DNA of 13,352 nucleotides, taken from the NCBI GenBank assembly GCA_000697335.1, contig JNEM01008547.1:1-13352 (forward strand), in the 5' to 3' direction. The position numbers and the translations under genes were made by a program. The notes beneath the pieces were generated by a model. That model saw nothing but the letters and a program-made list of their open reading frames with translations, was not told where the DNA came from and ran no database searches. Positions 1 to 9,223 of the stretch are shown here, one piece after another. The stretch is from Conidiobolus incongruus B7586 (lineage: Eukaryota; Entomophthoromycota; Entomophthoromycetes; Entomophthorales; Conidiobolaceae). Each line of letters opens with the position of its first letter. The stretch's first letter is position 1.

Positions 1-375
1 GGATGAGGACATCCAATCTTAAAACCCCCCGGTATTGTCACGAGTCAGGTGACTCTCCTCCCACGTAATATGCTTACTTCAACTGAATATAAGGGTCATT
101 CCCCCCCTCATGTGACCAACCACTTCAACCCTGTCCTTTAATCAGCTAATGATACAACCCTCCAGAAAACTCCAGAAACCTACTACTCTATGCACTATAT
201 ATAGAACCCAGAAACAGAGCTATACTACAGAGAAGGAGTTTGATCTGGGTCCTCCCAGCTATTTGGCTTAAATCAATAAACCCCCTATCTCCCTAACCTT
301 TACCTGGAAATCCCTAGATCTCTCTCTTTTACTTATACTATTCCGGACGCGGCTTTCCCAAGACGTGTTAATACA
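1..375 (+). mobile_element. 3' end of an LTR retrotransposon (probably Ty3/gypsy-like), fossil
   Basis: The block from about 36 to about 375 has LTR anatomy. It begins TGTCACG and ends near TTAATACA (TG...CA ends). It holds a TATA box (CTATATATAG, 195-204), a small hairpin (CTGGG 245-249 with CCCAG 254-258) and a polyadenylation signal AATAAA at 275-280 with a pyrimidine-rich stretch after it. It is visibly richer in G and C than the flanking spacer. Bases 1-35 look like the last internal bases of the element, so this would be its 3' LTR, but the window edge prevents proof and a solo LTR is possible. No target duplication can be tested. Family is inferred from the general look of fungal LTR ends; age cannot be judged without the partner LTR. 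Boundaries are accurate to perhaps 10-20 bases. Confidence 0.6.
195..204 (+). promoter_or_regulatory. LTR TATA box
   Basis: CTATATATAG sits about 70-80 bases before the AATAAA signal at 275-280, the usual U3-to-R order inside an LTR. It is seen directly; promoter activity is inferred. Confidence 0.45.
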
Positions 376-674
376 AATTAAGACGATGTTTATTATTACA
401 ATATTGAATATCTGATGAAATAATTTTTACGCTAAAGTTATTGAAATTATTTTTGATTCAAATATTCTAAGATTTTGTGTTCGAAGATGCAGTAAAGATA
501 TGGCTAATAATTTGGAATCAAAGCACAACTTATGATATGGCCAAAATAATTTAACTAATTTAATTTTTTTGATTTTAATCTATTTTCTAATATAAAAGGT
601 GATATATGATCAAAAATATTTGGAATATGGTTTGAATTTAGGTTTGGTAATAAAAGTGGATTAATTAAACCAAT
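376..674. other. AT-rich spacer between LTR and secreted-protein cluster
   Basis: No open frame of note, no RNA gene and no clear repeat seen. It would contain the former promoter of the decayed gene that starts at 675. Confidence 0.5.
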
Positions 675-917
675 ATGAAAAATTTCCGTACTTTCTATAT
701 TATTTGCACTCACCTCAGTGACTGTTGGTCAAGAAGGTGACCAACTTTTTAATGCTGGGGATTCTGGTAATAATGTTCAATATGGAGGCTATCGCCCTCA
801 CTTACTAAATATAGATACCACACTACTACTTCTTCTAGCACTACCTCATGCTCAACCAAGCCTAAACCATACAATCCATACGGCGGTGGCTATAATAAGT
901 ATGTTATTTATGGATAA
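675..917 (+). pseudogene. decayed copy of the secreted Thr-rich protein family
   Basis: This is a broken paralogue of the genes at 1725 and 3310. After an ATG at 675, the hydrophobic signal-peptide core (VLSILFALTSVTVG, about 688-729) is read one frame off from the ATG, followed by QEGDQLFNAGDSG. Near 780-814 there is a QYGGY stretch, matching the KYGGY at the exon junction of the gene at 3310, followed by what looks like the 3' half of the family intron (TACTAA, then ATAG ending at 814). The Ser/Thr part (TTTSSSTTSCSTKPKPYNPYGGGYNKY) then continues in the original ATG frame to a stop at 915-917. TTSCST is identical to the gene at 3310. The long Thr block and the C-terminal exon are missing. 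At least two frame breaks are needed to explain it, so I call it a pseudogene; an unusual splice pattern is the alternative. Identity rests on similarity to its two neighbours. Confidence 0.6.
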
Positions 918-1724
918 TTTGTATCAATATTAATTCCAATATAAGTATATTAATATAATTAATGTTTTGATTACTTAATTTGATTGAATTAACTGTGATC
1001 TAATAACTAAATTTATTATTGAATTACTATTACTTTATATTTTTATTTTATTTAATATTATTTTAAATGAATATACATTGATAATATCAAAAATTAATAA
1101 ATAAATTTACATTGGATCCAATTAAGACACTATCACTCTAACTATATCCATATCTTTATACAATAATTAGTACGAATAGCATTCTATCATCAATCTATAT
1201 AAATTCCGTTAGATTTAATTTGACCAAAAGAACTGATCATGAAATTAATCAATTATAGTTAATATATTTAAATTATTAATGACAAAGATGGTAATAGTTT
1301 ATTAATTGAAAAAATACTTTTTTCTGAATTTCATACAATGATAACATTATTAATAAAAATTAAATAAAATAATATTATCAATTAAGCCTTTCTTGAGATC
1401 AATAATCATAATTTTATATTTTATAAATATTTACTTCAATATATTTTCAATTTCAATAAATAGGAATTTCAAATTACATTATATTAATTTGATGATTTTA
1501 AATTTTGATACCATTTACTCTTTCAAGTATTTAAGTCAGCAATAAATATCAACAAAGTTTGAAATGGTTTCATTTTGTTATTGATTTAGCAATTTTAAAA
1601 AATTTAATTGAATTTATTTTGATTGGCCATTTTATTTTTTAACAAAATTATGGCTGAGATTGAATTGGTAAATTTATATTCTCAATAAGATTGATTTACT
1701 TCAATTGATTCTTCTTGAAATATT
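918..1724. other. AT-rich spacer, promoter region of the second secreted-protein gene
   Basis: About 800 bases of very AT-rich DNA. I see no coding frame, RNA gene or transposon end. The only element I can single out is GGCTGAGATT at 1652-1661, also present upstream of the gene at 3310. Confidence 0.5.
1652..1661 (+). promoter_or_regulatory. shared upstream element, copy 1
   Basis: GGCTGAGATT lies 73 bases before the ATG at 1725. The same ten bases occur 99 bases before the ATG at 3310, where an AT microsatellite of about 33 bases has expanded in between. It may be a control element or simply leftover identity from the duplication. Confidence 0.3.
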
Positions 1725-2476
1725 ATGAAAGTGTTGGTTTTTATATTGATCGTTGCATCATTGATAGGTGCGAAGGATTCAGATGTTCAAGAAGTATCTA
1801 ATGAACCTAATGAACCTGATATTAGTGGTTATAAACTTAAGTCAGGTTACGAGTGTAAGTTTAACTTGAATTCATTGGAGGTTGAGTCAATTAATACAAT
1901 TTTTTAGATGGTTATAGAACTAAAAAGAAAAGCACTGAATGTATAACAACAATAAGTTCTGCCACTACATCTACAACCAGCTCTATTACCTCAACCACTA
2001 CATCACCTCGTACAACCACTCTAAGTCATTATGATAGTTACCAGCCTCTCCCAACTCCTCCTGATAAGTCACTGCACAATCATCAACTCTCCCCAACTTC
2101 TGTTACTAATCTATATATATTAATGCAACATCCCACAAATATCCCAGACTATCTAGATCTAGATACTTATCACTATGATCAAGCTCCCTCAACGCCTCCC
2201 ACCAGTTTCCCACCCCAATTAGAATCCAACAATCTTAGCAATTGTAATCTCTCCAACAATTTCTGTTTTAACAATCAAAGATTAAAAGAAAATCAATTTG
2301 TTTTCAATCGCGAAACAGTGGGAGGTTTCCACAAATTCTTTGGGATTGAACCCGCCCGGACACGGTCAGCACCCGAGCCCGCAACAGTCCAACTGGAACA
2401 GGGCTTTGAAAATGATTATGATTTCCCTGAGTATCGAGAAGGTCAGTATCAACCGCCCAGCCCAGCATATATTTGA
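1725..2476 (+). CDS. small secreted Ser/Thr-rich protein, tandem family member 2 (spliced)
   Basis: Two exons, 1725-1854 and 1908-2476, give 232 residues. The 53-nt intron (1855-1907) has a GTAAGT donor, a TTTTTTAG acceptor and phase 1. Residues 1-16 are a clear signal peptide (MKVLVFILIVASLIGA), followed by an acidic segment with NEP repeats. Exon 2 starts with a basic patch (RTKKK), then a Ser/Thr-rich mucin-like region (about 52-83) containing one Cys, then a Pro/Tyr/Asn-rich part with two closely spaced Cys. The C-terminal block (FNRETVGGFHKFFGIEP) matches the C-terminus of the gene at 3310. The protein is expected to be secreted and perhaps O-glycosylated. I do not recognise the family and see no enzyme motif. 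The final few codons are uncertain because a GTCAGT donor-like site occurs near 2441. Its direct-repeat neighbours point to tandem duplication. Confidence 0.72.
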
Positions 2477-3210
2477 TTGGAGGTTACATTTGAAAAAGGA
2501 ATGATTGCGGAAGTTTTTCGTTTTAGGAGATAAAAGTTATTCAATTACAATATTGGTCTAATGCACTCATTTGAAAAAAATATTTCAGTTTAAATAGAAG
2601 GATTATAATAATATTAACATATTCTAAATCTTACAAGTTTCAATATTACTTCATAATATTCAATGAAATTGTCCAATCCCAAAACAATCAAGTAATTTCA
2701 TTCATGTTAAAAAATCGTAAATAAATATTCACCAGTAACCTTTATTTTATATGATTAATTTTATACAACCGAATTGTTTTAAAACAGATTAAATTGATTA
2801 TGATTTAATAAGTTGGTCTGTTTTTTGTATTAAGATCAAATTTTTAAATTTTATAAAAATTCAATTTATGATTTATTAAAACTAATAAAATTTGATTGAA
2901 ATTAATTTAAAATTTTGTCAAAATTTCAATAAAAATTGTATTAATATTATTGGTTATAATTATCATAAGCAACAAAAGTATATTGAAATATTAATAATAT
3001 TCCTTTCAACCAATTTAATGATTACAATATTGGATATGGAATGGAGTAATGATATCTTGATCAAAATTGAAGAAAGAGACATTCTAATGAATTTTATCAA
3101 GATTAATCAGTTTTTTAATTATTTTAAAGTCAGACAAACTTATAAACTTATGTAGTTATGAAATTTAAAATCTTAATCCGTGAATGCTAATTGGTTTCAC
3201 ATTCAATCAA

Positions 3211-3220
3211 GGCTGAGATT
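3211..3220 (+). promoter_or_regulatory. shared upstream element, copy 2
   Basis: GGCTGAGATT, identical to 1652-1661 and in the same orientation upstream of the paralogous ATG. Further weak similarity follows nearer both start codons (CAATT, then ATTC and TCT). Confidence 0.3.
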
Positions 3221-3228
3221 TATATTGT

Positions 3229-3230
<2 letters not shown>

Positions 3231-3263
<33 letters not shown>
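3231..3263. repeat. (AT)n microsatellite
   Basis: About 16 uninterrupted AT units, ending 46 bases before the ATG at 3310. It sits inside the presumed promoter, so its length could affect expression of that gene. Confidence 0.9.
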
Positions 3264-3267
<4 letters not shown>

Positions 3268-3309
3268 GCAACAGTTGCAATTATTCGTCTAGACTATCGT
3301 TAAAGCATT

Positions 3310-4220
3310 ATGAGAGTGTCAATAATTATTGTATTGCTATTTGCATCATTGACAGGTGCGCAAGAGCTAGATATTCAGCCAACACCTACCACTGTTGAAA
3401 TGCCAGAAATGCCTATTGGACTTGATCAAGAGCAAGATATTCAACCAACACCTTCTAGCGTTGATGAATATGAAAATGAAGATGAAATATTAGATGAACT
3501 TGATATGCGTGGACGCGGTCGTGGAAATGGACGTAAATCTCAACAAAAATATGGTGGATGTAAGTTGAAATTTTGATTATATTAATAATTAAAATAATTG
3601 ATGATTTTTTAGATGGTAAAACAAGTAAAAAAACTACTAGTTGCTCAACAAGTAAGAAAACCACTACCACTACCACCACTACAAGAAAGAAAAAAACTAC
3701 TACGACTACAACAACAACCACTACAACTACAACTACAACTACAACTACAACTACTACTACTCCTACAACTACAACCACCACCACCACCACCACCACCACT
3801 ACTACTCCTACTACCACCACCACAACCACAACAACTACTCCTACAACCACAACAACTACTCCTACAACCACAACCAAAACCACCACCACAACTACAACAC
3901 CTTGTATAACCACTACATCATCTTGCACAACCATTCAACGCTATGGTAACGACGGCTACAAACCCCACGATCAATATTTCATCTATCCCACACCAAATCC
4001 CCCACCCCAAATAGAATTTGGCCAAGAACCTTTATTCAATGCTTTTAATAACTTTGGTGCGGATTTAATAGTGGTATTTGAAATTAAAATATAACTTAAT
4101 ATCTAATAAGATACTAATTATAATATTTTAATAGCATTAGGATACAATAAATTTTTAGGACTGAATCCCCGTTCTCAGAAAGCAAGAGGCCATGACATTA
4201 GCGTAAACAAGTTTAACTAA
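3310..4220 (+). CDS. secreted Thr-rich mucin-like protein, tandem family member 3 (spliced)
   Basis: Exons 3310-3559, 3613-4056 and 4135-4220 would give 259 residues. Intron 1 (3560-3612) is 53 nt, phase 1, GTAAGT to TTTTTTAG, at the same place as in the gene at 1725. Residues 1-17 are a signal peptide. Then come two DIQPTP repeats, an acidic run and an RGRGRGNGRK basic patch. After the splice come TTSCST and Lys residues, then a long Thr block (about 100-180) broken by Pro and Lys, a Cys pair (about 181 and 188), and a Tyr/Pro-rich part. Exon 3 encodes ALGYNKFLGLNP, matching the gene at 1725. Intron 2 (4057-4134) is needed to join that block. Its acceptor (TACTAAT...ATAG) is good but its GTGCGG donor is weak; without splicing the frame stops at 4094. 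A secreted, heavily O-glycosylated surface or wall protein is likely by inference; the function is unknown. Confidence 0.7.
3657..3899 (+). repeat. ACN codon-repeat tract coding poly-threonine
   Basis: Imperfect ACA/ACT/ACC triplets, with blocks of ACAACT and ACCACC and recurring ACTCCTAC units that put single Pro residues into the Thr run. It is low-complexity DNA prone to length change. The decayed copy at 675 keeps only a few of these codons, which suggests rapid expansion or contraction within the family. Confidence 0.85.
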
Positions 4221-4303
4221 TACAGAGTTCTGGAAATTACTATAATTTTACAGAATACCATGAAGGTCACTACTACTACCTTTTACTCTCTTTCATTTAT
4301 TTA

Positions 4304-4309
4304 AATAAA
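4304..4309 (+). promoter_or_regulatory. candidate polyadenylation signal
   Basis: AATAAA 84 bases after the proposed stop at 4218-4220. Such hexamers are common by chance in DNA this AT-rich. Confidence 0.25.
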
Positions 4310-4411
4310 GATAATAGCATTTACTTTGGGTCATTAAATTAAATATATTCTTATCACATTTTTATTCAAAGTAATATTCTCCTATTACAATTTAATTTCT
4401 TTATTTAACAT

Positions 4412-4414
<3 letters not shown>

Positions 4415-4442
<28 letters not shown>
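4415..4442. repeat. (AT)n microsatellite
   Basis: About 14 AT units. With the tract at 3231-3263 it brackets the third secreted-protein gene. Confidence 0.9.
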
Positions 4443-4446
<4 letters not shown>

Positions 4447-4535
4447 TTATTTTTTGTATTTAATCTGATAAAAATGAATTATTAATATTCTAAAAAATAG
4501 ATATTTGAATATATTTAAAATTTTATTTTTAAATT

Positions 4536-5656
4536 TTATAATAATTTAAATTGGTAAATATTTTGACCTATAGTACAAAAAACTGAAGTAATAAAATAAG
4601 TGGTATCGGCTATATTGGAAGGAATATCCTTTGAAATATTCGTAGTGGCATTAAACTTTTCCTCATTAGCCTCATCAGGTAGAAACCATGCCACGCTACT
4701 ATGATATTTGGGTGGCTAATTTTTATCTAAATCAGTGATTTGTATTTTATGATTAAATGTGATAATTACTTTGTAAAATTCTGGCAAATGAAAATTTGTA
4801 GCAATTTTGTCAATTTCAATTCCTAATTCTTCAATCTAAATTATCATTAATAATATATTAAATAAAATTTTAGTAAAATATTAATACCTTACGATGACCA
4901 TTATTATGATCTATATCTAAACTAATAAAATTTCTAGTCTTCTCTTCATTTGAGTAAAAATTCCATTTAGAATATTTTATACAAAATCTAATAAAAATTT
5001 AGAATTATAAATATTTGGTAATAAATAATAATATTATTATTATTACTTGGGAAATTGTGATATATTTAATTGTAAAGAATCTAAAAATTTGGAATGAAAG
5101 CTCCATGGTACGTACCAAGTTTTGGATAGTGATATTTTTAAAATATTATTAGAAGAGTCTAATATAGGATGAATTGTAGTGTTGAGCTGAGTTTGGGAAA
5201 TTCCATCAATAAGGGTGGTGATGTAGTTTTTCATCTTGTCGTTAATTTTTACTAGTTATATAAGATTAAATCGTATTATGAAATATTTTTTTCAATAAAA
5301 TACCTTGTAAAAATATATGGGTCGCCCAATTTCCACGTCTATGAGGTACTGTCCTTTTACGACCGTCTAAAGATGATTCTAACAATATTTAAAACCAAAT
5401 TAACTAATAAAGATAAATCGAATTACCAGTTTTTGGAGATTTAGCGCCAAAGAGCGAAGAAACGGTGGGTAATCTATTAAAACGTGAGTCCGTAAATAAT
5501 TAATGATTTAATGGTTAGATAATAAGATAGCTACCTTCTTTTATTTGAAATTGAACTTTGCTCGGATGGTGATGGTGAGCCATTTGTGTTCAATGAACTG
5601 GATTGATTGGTTTCGTTTTCACTTTCACTATCAGAATATGCAACGAGACTTGACAT
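4536..5656 (-). CDS. USB1: Usb1-type U6 snRNA 3'-end phosphodiesterase, first HxS motif altered
   Basis: Seven exons on the minus strand: 5656-5535, 5473-5427, 5378-5304, 5251-5047, 4987-4888, 4835-4770 and 4715-4536. All six introns (48-61 nt) are GT-AG and phases agree throughout. The product is 264 residues, close to human USB1 (265). Family marks in order: Ser/Glu-rich start MSSLVAYSDSESE; RLP at 41-43; GRKRTVPHRRGNWATHIFL (62-80); ILKISLSK (118-125); FYSNEEKTRNFISLDI (161-176); NFHLPEFYK (197-205); YHSSVAWFLPD (209-219); and a C-terminus GQNIYQFKLL. In this 2H family Usb1 trims and modifies the U6 snRNA 3' end in the nucleus. The second HxS is intact (H210, S212), but the first reads K120-I-S122, so a catalytic His is missing. 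Either the enzyme is impaired or changed, or this is a recent loss or sequencing error. Identity is sure; activity is doubtful. Confidence 0.93.
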
Positions 5657-6759
5657 ATTCAATATCACAGATTGATGAGATAATCAAATTTCGTGTAATT
5701 ATCTATCTCCTAACCTGTATATAACTTCAAAATTAATAATAAATTTAATTATGGGAACAAAAAATATTGTATTGTAGAGATTGTAATTAGGGTGAATGTT
5801 AGTATTAGCAGTAAATATATTAAATAAAATTTAGGTAATAATATAATGTAGAACTAACGGAATTTAAGCACTTATACTAAAATATTTTTAATACATTTAA
5901 AAATAGGATAATATTTTAATATTTTAGAATAATAAAACAATTGATTGAATTTTTTATTAGGTTTTTTATGATTTTTATAAACAGATGAAGTAAATAAAAA
6001 TTCAAATACTTAACTTGAAATTAAATTTTAATATTTTTTCCAAATATAAGAATATCACAAATTTGAATATCAAATAATTAAAAAAATGATAAGATTTTGA
6101 ATAAGATATTTAAATTGGGAGTATATAATCAATATATTCTCAAAGTTTACCTATGAATATGATATTATATATTATGAATATTGTGTCTAGTACATTGTTG
6201 ATAATTTTTTTATTTAAATACTTTAATATTTGGTACAATTGATAAAAATTATCCAAACAATATTATACTAAATTGAATAAATCAAATATTTTTGACTAAT
6301 TATCAGCTCAATATTGAAAAACGTTTAAATCCTGATAAAATTCTAAATTAAACATATATTAATTGTATATTAAAATGTAATTAATTTATTAATGATTTCC
6401 ATATTTATATTTTATAATTTGATATTAAAATTAAAACATAAATATAATAGATTTACAGTTAGAATTATTAACATACTTTTGATCACTTTAAAATTTGGAT
6501 AATATTAATAATCCCATTAATTAAATTTAATAAATAAATTACAAATTTCAAATGGTGTGAAATAAATTGTAGTATCAATATTATTCAATTGAAATTTATT
6601 AATAAAGTTTTGACTTTGTATAATATAAATGCTCTTTTTTATTTACAGTCGAATCATATAATTATTATTATTATTATTTACTTATCTTCTATACTTCTAG
6701 TCCTATTGAAAAATATTAGTTTTTTTCTCAGTTGGTCTTGAAGTTTTTTGTTCCACCTA
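5657..6759. promoter_or_regulatory. divergent intergenic region between Usb1 and TTC14-like genes
   Basis: About 1.1 kb of AT-rich DNA separating two start codons that point away from each other, so it should hold both promoters. It contains an (ATT)6 run at 6661-6678 and a pyrimidine-rich stretch with CAG near 6721-6731 that could be a 5'-UTR splice acceptor or an initiator. No ORF or RNA gene seen. Confidence 0.5.
6661..6678. repeat. (ATT)6 microsatellite
   Basis: Six ATT units about 80 bases before the ATG at 6760. Confidence 0.7.
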
Positions 6760-9223
6760 ATGTTTCATAACGAACAAAATCTTATTGACAAGGGTATAAA
6801 ATACCTTCGTCATGTGTATCAAATTTATAATGAATTTTCACAATTTGAAAGAAACGAAAGTTGGAATCAGGATAAGAACAATGAAAAAGAAAATATAAAA
6901 CAAACTACAAAAGAAAATGAAGATTCTGAAAAATCTCCTAAATTAAATTCAATAAATAAAACTGAAGAAATAATGTCATTGAATACAAATGAAGAGAAAG
7001 AATCTCAAGAGCCTCTAAAAATATCCTTAAATTCAATAAAAGATCCTTCTATTAAACACCCAAGTGAGTATACATTTGATCCTGATAATGCGCCTCCTTT
7101 ATCTCCCTTACAATCGCCACCTCAAAAACGTAAGCCTTAAATTTCTATTGTGCAAAATTTCAGCTAATTTTATCTTTTAAAAGCCGTTAACATGAAGTGG
7201 ATTCGCGAATTGTCAAGATTGGAACCATTTTATAGTACATTAGGAATCGATTCCAATTCGTGGGGTTATCCGGGCTCTGTAGATAAACTTCAACAGAGAT
7301 TCCATCTCGAGGATTTACCACCTCCAGGTCCTATGCCCAATTTCAGGTTAGTGTATTTTCTGTGTTCATTAATTTTTACAAATTTACATTCTTTCCATTT
7401 TTAGTTATCAAGATTATGAAGAAATACGCTACGCTCAAAATGGCGCCTGGGCTAGAGATCAAGTAACTGAAGGTACCCATTATGCTAGAGCTGGTAATCA
7501 TGAAGAGGCGATAAAATGCTATAATAAAGCGTTGTTTACCCATCCCGACTGTCACGAAGCCAGAATTGCAAGAGGTGCTTCTAAGGCCAACATGCTGGAT
7601 TTGAAAGGAGCTGTTCATGATTTTAAAAGAGCTTTGGAGATATGTCCAGATGATCCTTTTGCTTTGAAGTATTTAAAACAAACGATGAAAAAGCTAAATG
7701 AAACTGATCCTGAGCCTAAAGAAAAGAAAGTTGAAAAAGATGAAGTCGAACCGGAAGTTGAGTCTCAATCTGAAGATCCTTTTATTCATTATCACGATAT
7801 GGAATTACAAGATCCCAGAATTGCTGAAAGATCGAAAACTGGAAAATTTATTGCTGGAGGAAGGACAGGATTAGTCACACATCGTCTAAGAGATCCACTT
7901 CAAGTCCCTTTAGATCTTATTAGAAGAAATCGTCGCTATCCAGAATCCCAGCTTCCTTCTTTCCCCACAGAATCCTCTAGATTCTCTCAGCTGAAGGAAA
8001 AATCACCAGAACGCCTTACCAACAGACTCTTAGTTCGACCTCATCTACATCGTTCAAACGTTTTTCGACCTGATGCCAGGCCTCCAGGTAATCACCCATT
8101 GGGCGCTCGTCCCAATCCAACTGTTAGACCTACAGCTGACAAAGAAACTTCATCATTTATTCCTCCTCAGCATCGAAATTCTCTTCCTATAAGAGGATCA
8201 TATCGAAGTAGAGGAAGTTTTGATGAAATTGGTACCAAATTTGCACGCACAGAGAGACCACATGATTCATGGAGCAGCATTCGTCCTAATTTTACCACAG
8301 AGGTCAAACATACTGGTCTTGTCAACACTTCTGCTGAAGCAATTGCTCGTCCTCCTCATCCTTCATACTCTCTATCATCTGCTCAAAGCAAGAATGATCC
8401 AAATTATGATCCATTTTGGGATCCTGAACCTAGACCCAAGTTCACCCTTTCTGGTTCAAATCAATTTATACCTCCAGAATCCAAGTTACGAGTACAGCCA
8501 CAGTATAGTAAAATTGAAACCAAGTCCAATCCTGAGCCTCAAGTGATCAATACTTCTATCGTAGGATCAAACAATATAGAAAATGACCCTTTTTGGGGCA
8601 AACCACCTCAACCTAGTCCGACCAAGGAAAACACTGATTCTTCTCAACCTGCACCTAAACCCCAAACTGAAGCAGATGTTAAAGATCCCGCACTGGATCC
8701 ATTTTGGGCTAAAGACATGCCTAATAATGATCAAACAACATCTAAAAATGAAAATGGAGAAGCTGCTCAAGAAAATACTACTAGTAATCAAGTTGCTACA
8801 AATGATAAACCCGGCTTTTTCGAACAGAATCCTACTCAGCCATATAGGGGAGGATATCGTGGTAGAGGCAATCCATATTATCGAGGTATGAGTTACCGTC
8901 CTAGACCATATAATCCTAACTATCGCCCATATCGACCCAGAGGATATCACTATCCTCGTGGAGGCTACAATAACTATCATTATCACCAAACTGGTCAACA
9001 ATTTCATAGCAATAGTTATCAACCTGCAGGTTGGGATGCCAACTCAAATGACGCCCAAAACACAGATGTCAATCCAAATTTCTCTCCAACAGCAAATAGA
9101 AATGATAACAAAGATCCTCAAAACAATGCCAATGAGGATATTAACCAGCAATCCGAAAATGGATGGGACAATACTCACCCCAATTTTAATCCAGCTGGAT
9201 GGGGTTCACCCAATTTTACATAG
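6760..9223 (+). CDS. TTC14-like tetratricopeptide protein with DPFW motifs and RG/Tyr-rich tail
   Basis: Exons 6760-7129, 7184-7346 and 7405-9223; introns of 54 and 58 nt (GTAAGC and GTTAGT donors) keep phase. The product is 783 residues. ATG 6760 is the first in frame. Residues 1-123 are mostly a charged, low-complexity region after a short helical start. Residues 127-177 (KWIRELSRLEPFYSTLGID...PMPNF) lead into two TPR units at about 191-261 (WARDQVTEGTHYARAGNHEE, EEAIKCYNKAL, ARGASKANMLDLKGAVHDF, KRALEICPDD). The order LGID, then Trp-Ala before the TPRs, then CP and a KYL helix resembles animal TTC14 as I remember it, but I see no S1 RNA-binding domain. The rest is disordered, with three DPFW motifs (513, 572, 609) and an RG/RP/Tyr-rich stretch (about 657-706) typical of RNA-binding tails. 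An RNA-related role is inferred. Confidence 0.85.

Larger units (their letters stand above)
2477..3309. other. AT-rich spacer between the second and third secreted-protein genes
   Basis: Very AT-rich. An open stretch at 2892-3155 lacks an early ATG and shows only AT-driven Ile/Asn/Lys composition, so I do not treat it as a gene. The right end holds the GGCTGAGATT copy at 3211-3220 and the AT microsatellite at 3231-3263. Confidence 0.5.
4221..4535. other. spacer between convergent 3' ends
   Basis: Lies between the secreted-protein gene (plus strand) and the Usb1 gene (minus strand). It contains a candidate polyadenylation signal AATAAA at 4304-4309 for the former and the AT microsatellite at 4415-4442. 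No gene seen. Confidence 0.55.

Noticed and set aside
2892-3155. 87-codon plus-strand frame
   Set aside because: No early ATG, AT-driven Ile/Asn/Lys composition, no recognisable domain, no splice partners.
3657-3899. Repeat tract considered as a CRISPR-like or satellite array
   Set aside because: There are no constant repeats with unique spacers; it is an imperfect codon repeat in frame with a secreted protein.
3613-3909. Plus-strand frame rich in Leu, Gln and Pro
   Set aside because: Shifted reading of the same triplet repeat; the spliced threonine frame carries the signal peptide and family similarity.
3455-3934. 159-codon minus-strand frame that is almost all valine
   Set aside because: It is the antisense of the ACN threonine repeat, not a protein.
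8567-9022. 151-codon minus-strand frame inside the TTC14-like gene
   Set aside because: Shadow of the real exon; composition is Ile/Arg-rich with no motif.
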